DNA of 64,000 nt from Vitrella brassicaformis (taxonomy: Eukaryota; Sar; Vitrellaceae): contig CDMY01000305.1 of assembly GCA_001179505.1 (NCBI GenBank), positions 73,878 to 137,877 of the forward strand. Reading direction: 5' to 3'. Numbering within the stretch: position 1 is the first letter of the stretch; each line of letters starts with the position of its first letter. Made by a program: the position numbers and the translations under genes. The notes under the pieces were generated by a model. The model ran no database searches and was not told the DNA's origin. It was given only the letters and a program-made list of their open reading frames with translations. Of the stretch, positions 1 through 10,591 are shown one piece after another.

Positions 1-2407
1 GCCGCCGTCGCGCTGTGCACCGGGAAAAGTCGCCGTTCTCGCCTTTTTCCGCTCTGCGGTCAGCTCCTGCTCGAGTGACTGTGTGCGTCTCTTGTGCTCT
101 TCCAGGTCTTTTCTCAAGTCTTCCTTCTCGCGATGGAGCTGCTTCATGCGGCCATCTGCAAGGGCCAACTGGGCGACACACAGAGGGTGCATGTGTGGGG
201 TGAGAGACTAAATGCTGCTCCTGTGAGTTCCCCCGCTCACCCTTTGCTCGGCGGATCTGTGACGGTCTTCGAGCGTCATCTTCTCGTCATCAAGGCGTCG
301 AATCTGCAAAACGTGATCGTGGTGCATGGCATGCACGATCCATTTGTGTTCTCTTGCATGCATCATCACCTACGTCTTCGAGTGACGACTGGTGCTTGAA
401 ATTCGCCCCCTTGAGGCCCTTTGTCAGGTCACGATTCTCAGTCCGCAGGTGTTCTAGCGTGGTTTCGAAGTAGCCGACTTTCCCGAGGTAGTGCCGTTGC
501 TGACGAGAGATGCAACACAGGCAGTCGACTTCCGTCTGTGTATTGCGTCCTGCACGTGCTCACCGCTTCCTTGAGCCGCTCATTCTCCCTGGTCAGCTCC
601 TCGTTTTGCTTCTGCTTCTCTTTCACGGCCTGTCTCGCCGTCGCGTTCTCAGCGATTGCCTGCAGAAAATCAGCAGGAAGGGAGCCAGGGAGGCATTAGT
701 GGAACACGAAGGTGTGTGTCAGTCACCTCTTCCTTCTCTCGTTCGAGCTGAGCATTTTGCGCCAGTGCGTCGTTCAGCTCCGTCTGCACGGTCTCCTTCT
801 CCCTCTGCAGCTTCGCAAACGTTGCGCGATCGGCTCTCTCTTGCTGCGAACACACGCGACATCAGCAAGGAGGTGATCGGGAAGAAGGTGCAGCGAGTCA
901 GCCACCTGTTTGCCTTCGAACGAGAGCCGAGCCCTTCGCTGCAGAGCGTCTTCGAGCTCCTTCCGGAGGCCGACATTCTCCTCCGAGAGTTGTGTGAGGG
1001 CGGCGTGCTGCGCCTGGTGCTGAGCCGCGGCTGTCGTGAGCTCTCTCCTCTCCTGCACGAGCCGGGCATTGTCCTGCAGAGCAGCCTCGAGCTTGACGGA
1101 GAGGGCATTCTTCTCCCGGACCAGCCGGGCTACCGCTGCACGGTCCGCATGAGTGGGGGACGACTGCACCACACGGACATTGGGTTGTGAAGATGACAGA
1201 CATGAGATGGTATGGGATATCTATCGTTTCCTTCCTGACTCGTTCTAGTATGGCCTGATCGTGGCTGGCCTTGAGGCGGCTTTTCTCCAGCACAGCGGTC
1301 TCCAGCTGCTCTTTCAGTGCCTCCTTCTCCTGCATGAGCCGGTGGACCGCCGCGCGCTCACTAACTAGACGTGTCTGCAACAGATATGAGATGAATGACC
1401 AAGGCTGACTGTGCTCGTGGTCTGACTCACCGAGTGGGTGTCAAATCGCGGCTCCTGCTGCTTCATTTCAGATGAGCGTCGAGGTGACGGACCTGAAGCG
1501 ACGCTGCTGCTCCGCCGGCGAGTCTCAGAGAAGACAGGCACAGAGACAGGGGAAACCTGAGGCTGAGGAGCCTCCCCTTGCAGCCGGCCAATGACGGCAG
1601 ATACTTCTTCCTGCGCACACCAAGGATACACAGACATTCATTCAACAGACTATGAAGGAAACAAGGCGGGAATCGCATCAGATACCATGATAAGAGCGCA
1701 GAGCTGGTCGTAGGAGCATGGGGCGTGGTCAGGCTTGTCGAACTTGCTCACCTGAGTGATTTCGAACTTGAACACCTGAGTGATTCATGGTATCGAACTT
1801 GCTCACCGGAAGAAGCGACCACCTGCCGTGGACTTGGTAGCAGATGAAGAGCACGGCCACAGAGGCAGCGGCGAGTTCGTCAGCACTCACGTCCTTAATC
1901 TCATAATGCACAGCCGCCCGCTGCTGCCGATCCTGAGTGTGTGCACGGACAGTCATCTCATCGACACCCAGCGTGGTCATCAGCGTGTCTTCCTGGCTGC
2001 ATAGCCTGAATGAAACAACGACCAACCAAAGAAAGCACCATCCTTTGCAAAGCAAATGTTCCTCCGCTGCAGGCCAATCCTCACCCGACGACCACAAAGT
2101 GGCAGGTGTCCCCAATGGCCGCAAAGTCCAGCGTGGCCCGAAAGCTTCCCCGTCCAGTGACGTCGTCAGCCTCTTTCTCCTCATACCCAAACCCCTCGAC
2201 GAGCGACACGGGGTTGTCCGCCGACACAAACGTGACGGCCTCGCCAGTGGCAGCGCACGCCACCACCACCAAGTCAGGGGGCCGTGGGGCATGGCGGCCG
2301 CTGTATAATGCAGTGGCAGCAACGCGGTACTCGAAGAGGCACTCGAATGGGGATGACGGGTGGGCAGGGAGGGGCCTGCTGAGGTCTTGGATGGAAAGCC
2401 CTGCCAT
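1..2407 (-). CDS. TerD-like domain plus long coiled-coil protein (3' end outside window)
   Basis: Spliced gene read from ATG at 2407. Exons I can place are 2407-2085, 1996-1807 and 1610-about 1432; several coiled-coil exons follow down to base 1. Junctions at 2085/1996 and 1807/1610 keep frame. The first about 170 residues look like a TerD/TerZ stress-response fold: hydrophobic strands (DLVVVACAATG, HFVVVG), acidic EADD followed by a hydrophobic strand, and a C-terminal stretch with HYEIKD and CYQVHGRWSLLP resembling the TerD 'ELYRHNGEWKF' end. A serine/proline/arginine linker (SETRRRSSSVASGPSPRR) follows. Then come heptad exons rich in E, K, L and Q, such as LMQEKEALKEQLETAVLEK and LSEENVGLRKELEDALQ. 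TerD proteins bind calcium in bacteria; whether the acidic residues are kept here is not clear. The coiled-coil part is confident, TerD is inferred from pattern, and the role is unknown. The 3' end is missing. Confidence 0.6.
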
Positions 2408-2869
2408 CGTGACTACGAGTCACCGTCTGTGGACGTCTGATGAGCTTCGGCGAGCAATCAACGTGAGAGACAGAGAAAGAGACGGGGAGGGATTAGTTGA
2501 AATCATTGCAGGAACGAAGGCGCAGTCATCTGGAAGCACCACGGCGGCTTTCGTTCATCTTCTCCTGCATAAGATTATTTTCGGCGATCCCACTGACATT
2601 GCGAGCTTTGGGTGTGGTGGCATTTTGTGTAGTGCGTGTGCAGAGGTAGAGAGGGGCGCCGTGATGAACAGGTACACACACACACACACACACAGGGAAC
2701 ACCAGATCTCCACCTGATGGTGTGTGCGTGTGTTTGTGTGTGCAGGTCATGGCTTGCTGGCTGTCCCTGATGCGTGGCTTGCCTTTCATACGCACGACGT
2801 CGTGCATCATCCACTCAATGCGCTGACTGCTCTTATCATGAATGCTCATGCCGCCCCGCGCTCCCTGCT
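2408..2869. promoter_or_regulatory. Divergent intergenic region between TerD-like and CCCH genes
   Basis: 462 bp between two ATGs that point away from each other, so it should hold both promoters and 5' UTRs. It contains a (CA)n run at about 2671-2691 followed by a TG-rich stretch at 2719-2743. No TATA box or telo-box was recognised. Confidence 0.45.
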
Positions 2870-5270
2870 ATGTCACGGTATGACCCCACGAGACGGCCGC
2901 CAACATCGCAACAACACTCACAGCCACAGGTGCGCACGGCACACACTCAAGGACTGTCACGAGATGCCTGTTTGTGCTCCCGTCGACTCGGTGCAATTTC
3001 GTGTATGTGTCCGTGTGCAGCCCTTCTCGCGACCAGCGGCAGCACCGCCTCCACCCCACTACTCGCAGCAACAACACCCGCAAGCACCCTTACCGGCCCA
3101 CCCTCTCCCTCGGTCATCCGTGCCGTCCTACGGAGCTGCAGCGGGCGAAAGGCACACACCCGTGATGCCGCACTCGTATGGGTTGTCCGGCGCGGGCTGG
3201 GACAACAGCCGCTTGTCGTCGCCTGCTGGTGTTGGCGGCGCCCAGGAGTGGCGGGGTGGGAGCAGCGCGCCATCCTCATCATCGAGCTACACTCACCATC
3301 GGCCCCCGCCCCCTCCACCCCCTCCCCGTGGGCACCCACCTCGGCTGGCGCAGCCTCACCCACCGGCAAGCGATGAGGATACGAGCGTGTCGGACAGCAA
3401 CAGGGGGAGGCAGCCGGGCGGCGGCGTCCCTGCTTCGGTGGCAGCATCGGCTGTGGCGAGCTCGCTCCAGGGCATACCAGAGGAGGTCTCGATCCCGAGC
3501 GCGCTGCTGCTGGGTACCGATGTGGCCGTGATTGCAGCAGGTCCTGTGTGGTGTGAATGCTGCTTGCTTATGCGTGTGAATGCAGATTTGTCTGCGCGTT
3601 TTCCTGACCTGAAGCGGCACATCCCCATCTTTGCGTCGGACACGGGCCGGTTGGAGAGGAGGCGGCTGCCGCTGACCAAGCAGGAACAGCAAATGTACTA
3701 TAAGACACAGGTGGGTGGGTATGTGGGTGAGCGAGAGACCAGATGGCACAGTAGATCAGATCGATCCACCAACCACATTCCTTCGATGGCTTTGCTGTGT
3801 TGTGTGCAGATGTGCCCCCTGTATCCCCAAGGTCTCTGTACCTACGGCAGCAGCTGCACATATGCCCACTCTGAAGCTGAAAAGAGGGAGGTAGCAAAAC
3901 ATCAGTCAGGCAACACGCATCGAATATTTGCTGGTTTTCTTCCTTGGTTTGCCTGCAGCGGCCCATCTTGGCCAAGACCAAACTGTGCTACTTCTGGCTG
4001 GCGGGCCGGTGCACACGCAAGAACTGCCAGTAAGGAAGGAAGGACACTCTCCCTGTGCGAGCCTCTTACGTCGTTGTCGTGTGCGCGTGTGTGTGACATG
4101 CGTCAGTTTCGCCCACGGCAGGGAAGAGCTTCGATCCTTCCAGACCACCCAGCAGCGGATGCCAGGACCAGGCGCAGCCCCAGGGCCGCCCCGCCCCTCC
4201 ACTGCAGCATATCAGGAGCCCCCATCGGTCCCATCGGCTGCTCCGGACCATCCATCTGCGCCATCGCCGCCGCCGTAAACAGCCAGCGACGGACCCCCCC
4301 TTGTTACGTTTATGTGAATTGTGTCTTTAGGTACACGGATTCCCCGAATCTGCTCCCTGTCCCGAGTGTGCCGCGGCGAGATGGGCGGGACAGGCGGATC
4401 CCACTCCCCCCCGTAGACGTGTCTGAAGCCGATGGTGATGGTGGTCGCCCCCACGGCTACTGGCGCCAGCGGCCCCGTCAGAGCCAGCAGGACGAGGCGG
4501 CTGAGGGCATCCGGATGGCGAGGGAGGAGAGGCGGGCAGTCGCCATACATGGGGGCTGGACACGGGCTGAGGACGCGCCGCCGATCTACCGCAGATATCA
4601 CGGGACACACCCCTTCGCGGCGACCGAGGTATGTGTTCGCGAGATCAGATCGCGGGAACAAACAAGGACCCCTGGCATGTGCCCTGCTTTTGTGATTCAG
4701 GAGGCGCCTCGTATTGGCCCAAGCGAGTCGAGTCGAAGGGTCGAGGTCGCGGTCGGCGTGCAACTCAAACAGGCACCGTCCGACCCAGCTGACGCTCCCG
4801 CCCGGCCACTCATCGGGCCCGTGGCAGCATCTGCCCCCCCACCTCTGGAGTCACACACGCCGCTGCTCGAGCTGCGTGAAGGCGACGTGGTAGACCTGCT
4901 CGCGAGGACGGCCACTGGCTGGGGCTATGGGCGTGTCTCATACCAGCCCATCGACACGCCGAGCGAGAAGGCGAGGTCCTTGTGCGGGTGGTTCCCTCTC
5001 TGCGTGGCGTCGCGGCCCCCAATGTCGCCCCCCCTTCGCGCCAGCCGCCACACGCACCGCCAGCCCCCGGCCTTCAGCAACTCCGGCAACCACCAGCAGC
5101 ACCAGCAGCACCAGCAGCACCACCAGCAGCAGCAGCATGCCGAGCACCTCTCCCCCATGAGCACTGCACCTCCAGGTGCGGCAGCGCGCGGGAGCGGGAG
5201 TGAGGCAAGCCATGGCCCCAGGCAGCAGGAGGGGTCGCGGGAGCCGCCGACCTGGGAGGAGGGGTCCTAG
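2870..5270 (+). CDS. RNA-binding protein with two CCCH zinc fingers and a C-terminal SH3-like domain
   Basis: Eight exons that join in frame: 2870-2929, 3021-3540, 3586-3710, 3810-3890, 3959-4029, 4107-4274, 4331-4628, 4701-5270, giving 630 residues. Finger 1 (residues about 237-255) is C-x7-C-x5-C-x3-H. Finger 2 (about 272-289) is C-x7-C-x4-C-x3-H and is followed by GREELR, typical of tandem CCCH proteins; its second half is built across the intron ending at 4106. The N-terminal 200 residues are proline/serine/histidine rich and disordered. Near residues 496-546, LLELREGDVVDLL, GWGYGRV and GWFPLCV match the core of an SH3 domain. The tail is a His/Gln repeat (5093-5136). Such proteins usually bind mRNA; SH3 would add a proline-ligand contact. 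Intron 2 is only 45 nt and in frame, so it could also be read through. Confidence 0.75.
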
Positions 5271-7680
5271 AGGGAGATCGACAGAGCAACGAATGCATAC
5301 ATGTACAGGTGCAAGGGAGCGGGACTATTTGTATGTACCACACGGGGGGGAAGGGGGGAGGGGAGAGGGGAGGGGGGGCGTTTGTGTGGGCAGGGTGAGG
5401 GGCAGAATCGTCAGTCATATCATCTTACGTAAGTACTTGGACCGATCGGTGTTTTTCTACACTGCCAGCTGCCTTCGTATGGGGCAGGGAGTTAGGGGGA
5501 GGGGAGGGGAGGGAGGAGAAGGCAATGTAATGCTCATTTTGCGATGGATGGATGGATGGCAGTATGAATGTGTCTGATATTAATAATCGGTCAGCCGGGA
5601 GGGCAAGGCAATAGCCTGGATATGGCGCTCCTCCATCCATCCGTCCATGGGCGAGGGGTTCCTTTCCTTTGCGTGGCGTGCATATTGGATGGAGAAGGGC
5701 TCTTCGTGCCTCCGCGGGTGAGGAGAGGACTGACTGGGTGGGTGCGTGCTATTGTGCGTCCATACCGACTGACGCCTGAGTGCTTGGTTCCTTGCTTGCT
5801 TCCTTGCTTGCTTGCTCTCTTACATACGTTTGTGTGCGTGTGTCCCCCATCCCTGTCTGCCTACCTACCTACCTCTGGTACTGTAGTCCTCTTTTTCCTC
5901 CCTCAATGTCTGTCTATCTGTCTGTGTCAATGAGATGATGTTCACAAGCGAGCCAAATATGCCGGCTGGCCGCCACTAGGGCAGGGCAGGGCGGGGCAGG
6001 CCGGCGCGGGGTTGGGCCTTCTTGCACAGTCAGCCATCAATGGCAGACACATACCACATTCTCACTCACTTATTTCTCACCTGCTTACGAACGTACCATG
6101 CACACACACATACACACCCGGCCACCGACTAGAGACAAAAGCCTTCCATCAACCCACCTACCTGTCTGTGTGTGAGGCGATGCATGTGTCCCTGTCTGTT
6201 TGTTTGTCTCAAGTGAAGGCCAGCGAAGCAACCGCATTTTAACCAGCCACTAGCTACCAAGAGAGCGGGAGAGGGATGGAGGCACGGATGGGGAGAGCTG
6301 TGTTGTGTTGTGTGTGATTTAACGGTGGTGGTTGGCTGCTGGCTGGCTGGCTGGCTGGCTCTGTGTGTGTGATCGAAGTGAGTGAGTGCTGCGATGAGTG
6401 GTGTGTCGTGATGTGGTGTGTCGTGGTGTGTCATGTGATGTGCGTGTTGCGGCGAAGTCTGCGTGTTGGGTGGTTGGGGGTCGGCGGGCGGGCGAGGAGG
6501 GGCTGGATATTGGGATGGGATGGGACGCCCGCCCGTAGGGGCTGGATATTGGGATGGGATGGGACGCCCGCCCGTGCGACTGCCTGTGGCAGCCGGCCAG
6601 TTCGCCGTTTTGGGGGCTATTTGTTCTGCATACCCATGAATGAGTGTGGCTGCATACCATACATCTCTCTGTCTGTCGCGTACCATGTCATGTCTGTCTG
6701 TCTATGTGTGTCCACGTCTGGGTGTGGGTGTGCATGTCCGTGTTCGGGAGGAATGCATGAAAAGGGCGTGGCCACGTCGTCATAATTATCAGGTTTGACA
6801 ATCATGCAACAGTGCAAGATGATTGATGTATATAAGTGAGTGAGTGCAATCAATGTAATCGAGCGCGGACCGTGCTCTCAGGTTTGTCCATCTAGTCATT
6901 TGCCCTGAGCTGAGGTTTATCTACATTACTTACATGCTCACATACATTACATGCTCGTGTGTGTGTGTGTGTGTGTGCTGTTCTCGTGACATGAATGCCG
7001 TGTCTCTGTGGTGGTGGTGGGTGGGGTGGGGTGGCCCACCACTCACACCTGCCTGCCTGCCTGCCTGCCTGCAGGCGGCCTTTCATACCACCAAAAGGGA
7101 GCGGGCCGCACACACAGACAGGCGTCCATATCACATCATGCCATGCCATACCGTACCGTACCATACCGTACAGGCGTACAATGATATCAGTGAGTCCCTC
7201 TCTCTCTCTCTCTCTTCTCTGTCATTGCTGGCGCGGGGGGCTATTTTTCGCAACCAACGATGACTGACTGACTGACTGACTGAGTGAGTGAGTGAGTGAG
7301 AGTGACCACAGGGATATTTTTGTGTGCACACGGGCGGGGCGGGCGGGCGGGCGGCTGATGGCTGGCCTGGCTCGTGGGCGTCTGTGTAGTCTTGCTGTTG
7401 TCCTTATTGTCTATCGCTATTACGGTGATGGATGACCCAGGTCGGTGTTGTGTTGACTGTTGAGTTGCGTTGCGTTTGTGTGTGTAATGCCTACTCCTTC
7501 GCTGGCTCGCTATCTATTGCTCACCCACATTTTTGACCTCGATCAGGATCAGCTGCTGACACTGTGGTACGGTAGGTACTGCTGTTGTGGTGCATGCGAC
7601 GTCGACGGCGGACGATAACTAATTCACCACACAAAGTAGTGGTTCCAGCAATTGCAAGGTGTTCACACAATCGGGCGCAC
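5271..7680. other. Convergent intergenic spacer, repeat-rich, no gene seen
   Basis: 2.4 kb between the 3' ends of the CCCH and BT1 genes. It holds G-rich tracts (5343-5380), TGGA/TCCA and CTTG repeats (about 5540, 5790), (GGCT)n at 6340-6360, a 39-bp tandem duplication (6501-6578), (GT)n at 6957-6978, (CT)n near 7199-7217 and TGAC/TGAG repeats at 7261-7300. The ORFs here are short, repetitive and lack coding character. Confidence 0.6.
6501..6578. repeat. 39-bp tandem duplication
   Basis: The block starting GGCTGGATATTGGGATGGGA at 6501 recurs at 6540 with a period of 39 bp; the copies agree through the CGCCCGCCCGT end. Two copies only, in a G-rich intergenic spacer. Confidence 0.9.
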
Positions 7681-10458
7681 TCACTCAGAGACACACACAG
7701 GCAGCCAGTGCACCCACGACGCACGCAGGCATACGCAGCTCTTGTAACAAACAAGCAGTTGCCGGTGTCCTGTCCGCCCGGGCATTTGATCACATGCCGG
7801 CACTCTGAAGCAGACACCCGGCCCACACATCACTTCCATATCCACGTCCATCTGACACACGCCGGTCAGACCTCTTAGTCGCTCACTTACCCTATCGAAC
7901 GATGGCTCTGACGACAGTGCCTGTGACTCCATCGACGATCGCCTCCTCTCGTCAAGCCCGCCGTTCCTGGCGGTCGTCTGCGATGTCAGCGAGGGGGGCG
8001 GGGGCGCGGCATCTCCATTCGAACTGATACGACGCTCTACGTCCAGCTGCTGCTGCAGCTGCAGGTAGAGAGAGCGGGGGGGAGAAACACGAGTCGAAGG
8101 AAGAAGTGTCTCTGTTTGTTTGGGTGCTCGCTGACTTTGTATCTGGCCCTTAGGGCCTCGTGGTCGTCGGAGGGCACTAGGCGCAGGATTAGCAGTGGGG
8201 ACAGGCCAAGGATGAGAGTTATGACCTTCATGAGCCACAGGTTGGAGAGGTCGTGCGACGTGATGCCGAGGAGCCAGGCGAGCAAAGCCGACGACTCGCT
8301 CGACACAAACATGCCCAAGTTGTTGACGCTCAGGAACATCGCGTAGGTGGTCGCCTCTACGCCATCTGACACAGAGACAGACAGACAGACAGACAGGGAA
8401 AACACATAGATCGCATGACGGTCTGGCATGCCATGCCCACCGGGGCATATGCGGCCGGAGAGGACCATAAGCGGCCTGAGATCGGATACAGGAATGCAGC
8501 TTCTCACATGTGTATATGTACGCGATCGGATCTCACATCCAGAGACACTCGGCCACAACCGACCTGACACACACAGGACACGCCGTCCTTCATCAGCAAC
8601 CAACCAACAACCAAGCCATGTGTGCGTCAGTGTGATGTGATGCTAGGCTTCTGACATGATGAACTCATCGACGAGGACAAAGACCTAAACAGCAGAGGAG
8701 GGGAGGAAAGAACGCATTCACGTCACGCAGCCAGCAATGCTGATGCACTCACTTCGTCGGGGATGCCCAGCCGCACATTGACCCTCAGGATGAGTATCAG
8801 CGGGGTCGTCCCTGAGACACATCACACGACAGACAACAGCCAGCCAGCCAGCCAGCCAACCAATGGCGCCATGCATGGCGCATGCCGGCCTATCCATTTT
8901 GTCTGACCGAGCAGGAAGGCCACGATGGTGCCGGCGAAGTAGAGAGACCTGAATCTGACCTCGCGAAAGTATGTGTGGTACGTCCAAATTCCCAGGATGC
9001 CGGCGACCAACGTGGCGATGTCTATCATCCCGATAAACCTGGAGAGGCACAGACGCGCACAAAGAAGATTTCAAGAGCTTGCCCTTCATCGTTACCATGG
9101 CGTGAACCCCAGTGTGTCTGTCTGAAAGTAAAACATCGGGGAGGTCACTGTCGGGGTGCAGACGAACACAAATATGAAGAGAATCGGGCCCCACACCTCG
9201 CGAAAACTGCACTTGCAACAAAGATAAATTACACATATCCCTTTTCGCGAATCATTGTGAGAAAGGCTTGCCTGAAGAATGTGCAAAGCCGTCCGATCTG
9301 CTCCCTTGCAGGGACGACCTGCAGCATGCCGTCGTTCCTCTCCTTGAAACACAGCACCCAGCAGAATAGCAGGCAGGGCAGGACTGCCAGCGACGTCAGC
9401 ACCGCCCGAGGCCTCCACACCGTGAGGGCCACAGACACGTAATACAGCGCCAAACCAAACCTGAGCGCAGAGAAGACCGCCACATTGCCACTCTCTGTTC
9501 TGTCTGCCTGGCCGGATGACTGACCCTGCATATCTGACAGAGTAGTAGACCGACCACGCCTTGGATGAGACCTGCAGGCTCTCCCCTGTGGTCTGCTCGA
9601 CCAACACGCCTTGACCCAACACCGTCAAGAACGCCTGAGCAGCAAAACCGCAGCACGCAGACAATCAATCTCCTGCTCCGTCCGCCTTGCCCCGCCCCAC
9701 CCCACCCACCATGCCAAATCCACTCGCGAACACGAGGCAGGAAGCCTGCAACGGAGATTTGACTTGGTGGAAGGCGACCATGGTCACGGCAACAATGGCG
9801 GCCATCAGGATTCCATAGCTCTTCCGACGGCTACCGCCCAGTGGGACGGAGTCGCTCAGCAGGCCGAGGAGTGGCTTGATGGTCCACGGGATGCTCATCA
9901 CGCTATAGAAGGCATCGAAGACGGCCGGACCAGCTACACACACACTCATTGCACCGACGGGAATTGACCCAGCCATTCCTCTCCTTCATCCTTCTCTGCA
10001 TTGTCTGCCTGCCTGCCTGCCTGTCTGTCTGCCGAATTGGCGAAGCGACCTACCTCTGAAGTCGTTTTTGAAGAGATAGAGGAGCGCCATTCGGCTGGCG
10101 GGCTGCACGGCCACCGTCAGTGCGATCCCATACACAACGCCCTGCACGTGGACAGAGAGAAGGACACCGATAAATGGATGAGAAAGAACCCTGCAGTGTG
10201 TCGTGAATGGCGTCATGGTGCGTGTGCAGATCCATCCATCCATCCATCCAAACCAATGCCACAGGGTCGAGCTGCGAGGTCTTTTTGCTCTGTAGCAGGG
10301 GCTTGGCCTCGTCCGGGCCGGCCGTCGGGGCAGGCGCCGTCGGCTGCTGCCCGTGTTTTGGCTCGTGAGCAAGTGGTGGGCTGATAATTGAGGAAAGGAG
10401 TGATTGAAATGGTGGTGGAGAGATCTGTTTGTGCTTACTCTTCGTGAATGACATCCAT
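7681..10458 (-). CDS. BT1-family (folate-biopterin type) membrane transporter
   Basis: Multi-exon gene. Exon 1 is 20 nt (10458-10439, MDVIHE), then about 10384-10270 (soluble N-terminus rich in A/P, with DEAKPLLQ). Membrane exons follow, including the BT1 signature: WTIKPLLGLLSD, then SVPLGGSRRKSYGIL (about 9890-9820). Further exons at about 9640-9533, 9460-9270, 9210-9093, 9040-8885 and 8375-8145 encode hydrophobic helices (FGLALYYVSVALTVW, WGPILFIFVFVCTP, YFAGTIVAFLLGQ, LSNLWLMKVITLILG), about 12 in total. The C-terminal exon (from about 8064) is charged and cytosolic (LQQQLDVERRISS). BT1 proteins import folates or biopterin in trypanosomatids and are found in apicomplexans and plastid envelopes; the substrate cannot be read here. 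The extreme 3' end is uncertain: a GTAAGT donor follows SFDR near 7893, so the last exon may differ from the open frame that stops at 7681. Confidence 0.8.
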
Positions 10459-10591
10459 GCGACCGCCAGCACCAACAGACTCCATAGTGGAGTCGGGGCG
10501 AGTCTGTGTGACTCGGAGCTGTGTAAATCTCCTCCCTATCTCCTCACCTCTGCGGGCTCAAATGTTTATCTCGGCGAGAGCCCTTACGAGA
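10459..10591. promoter_or_regulatory. Compact bidirectional promoter (about 130 bp)
   Basis: Only 133 bp separates the divergent start codons of the BT1 transporter (10458) and the membrane protein at 10592, so both promoters and 5' leaders must overlap. No telo-box was seen here. Confidence 0.5.

Noticed and set aside
5093-5136. CAG/CAC run as an independent repeat element
   Set aside because: It is in frame and encodes the His/Gln tail of the CCCH/SH3-like protein.
2724-5270. 848-codon uninterrupted open frame as a single-exon gene
   Set aside because: It contains clear GT-AG introns, and only the spliced form restores the second CCCH finger; several translated intron parts are TG/CA repeats.
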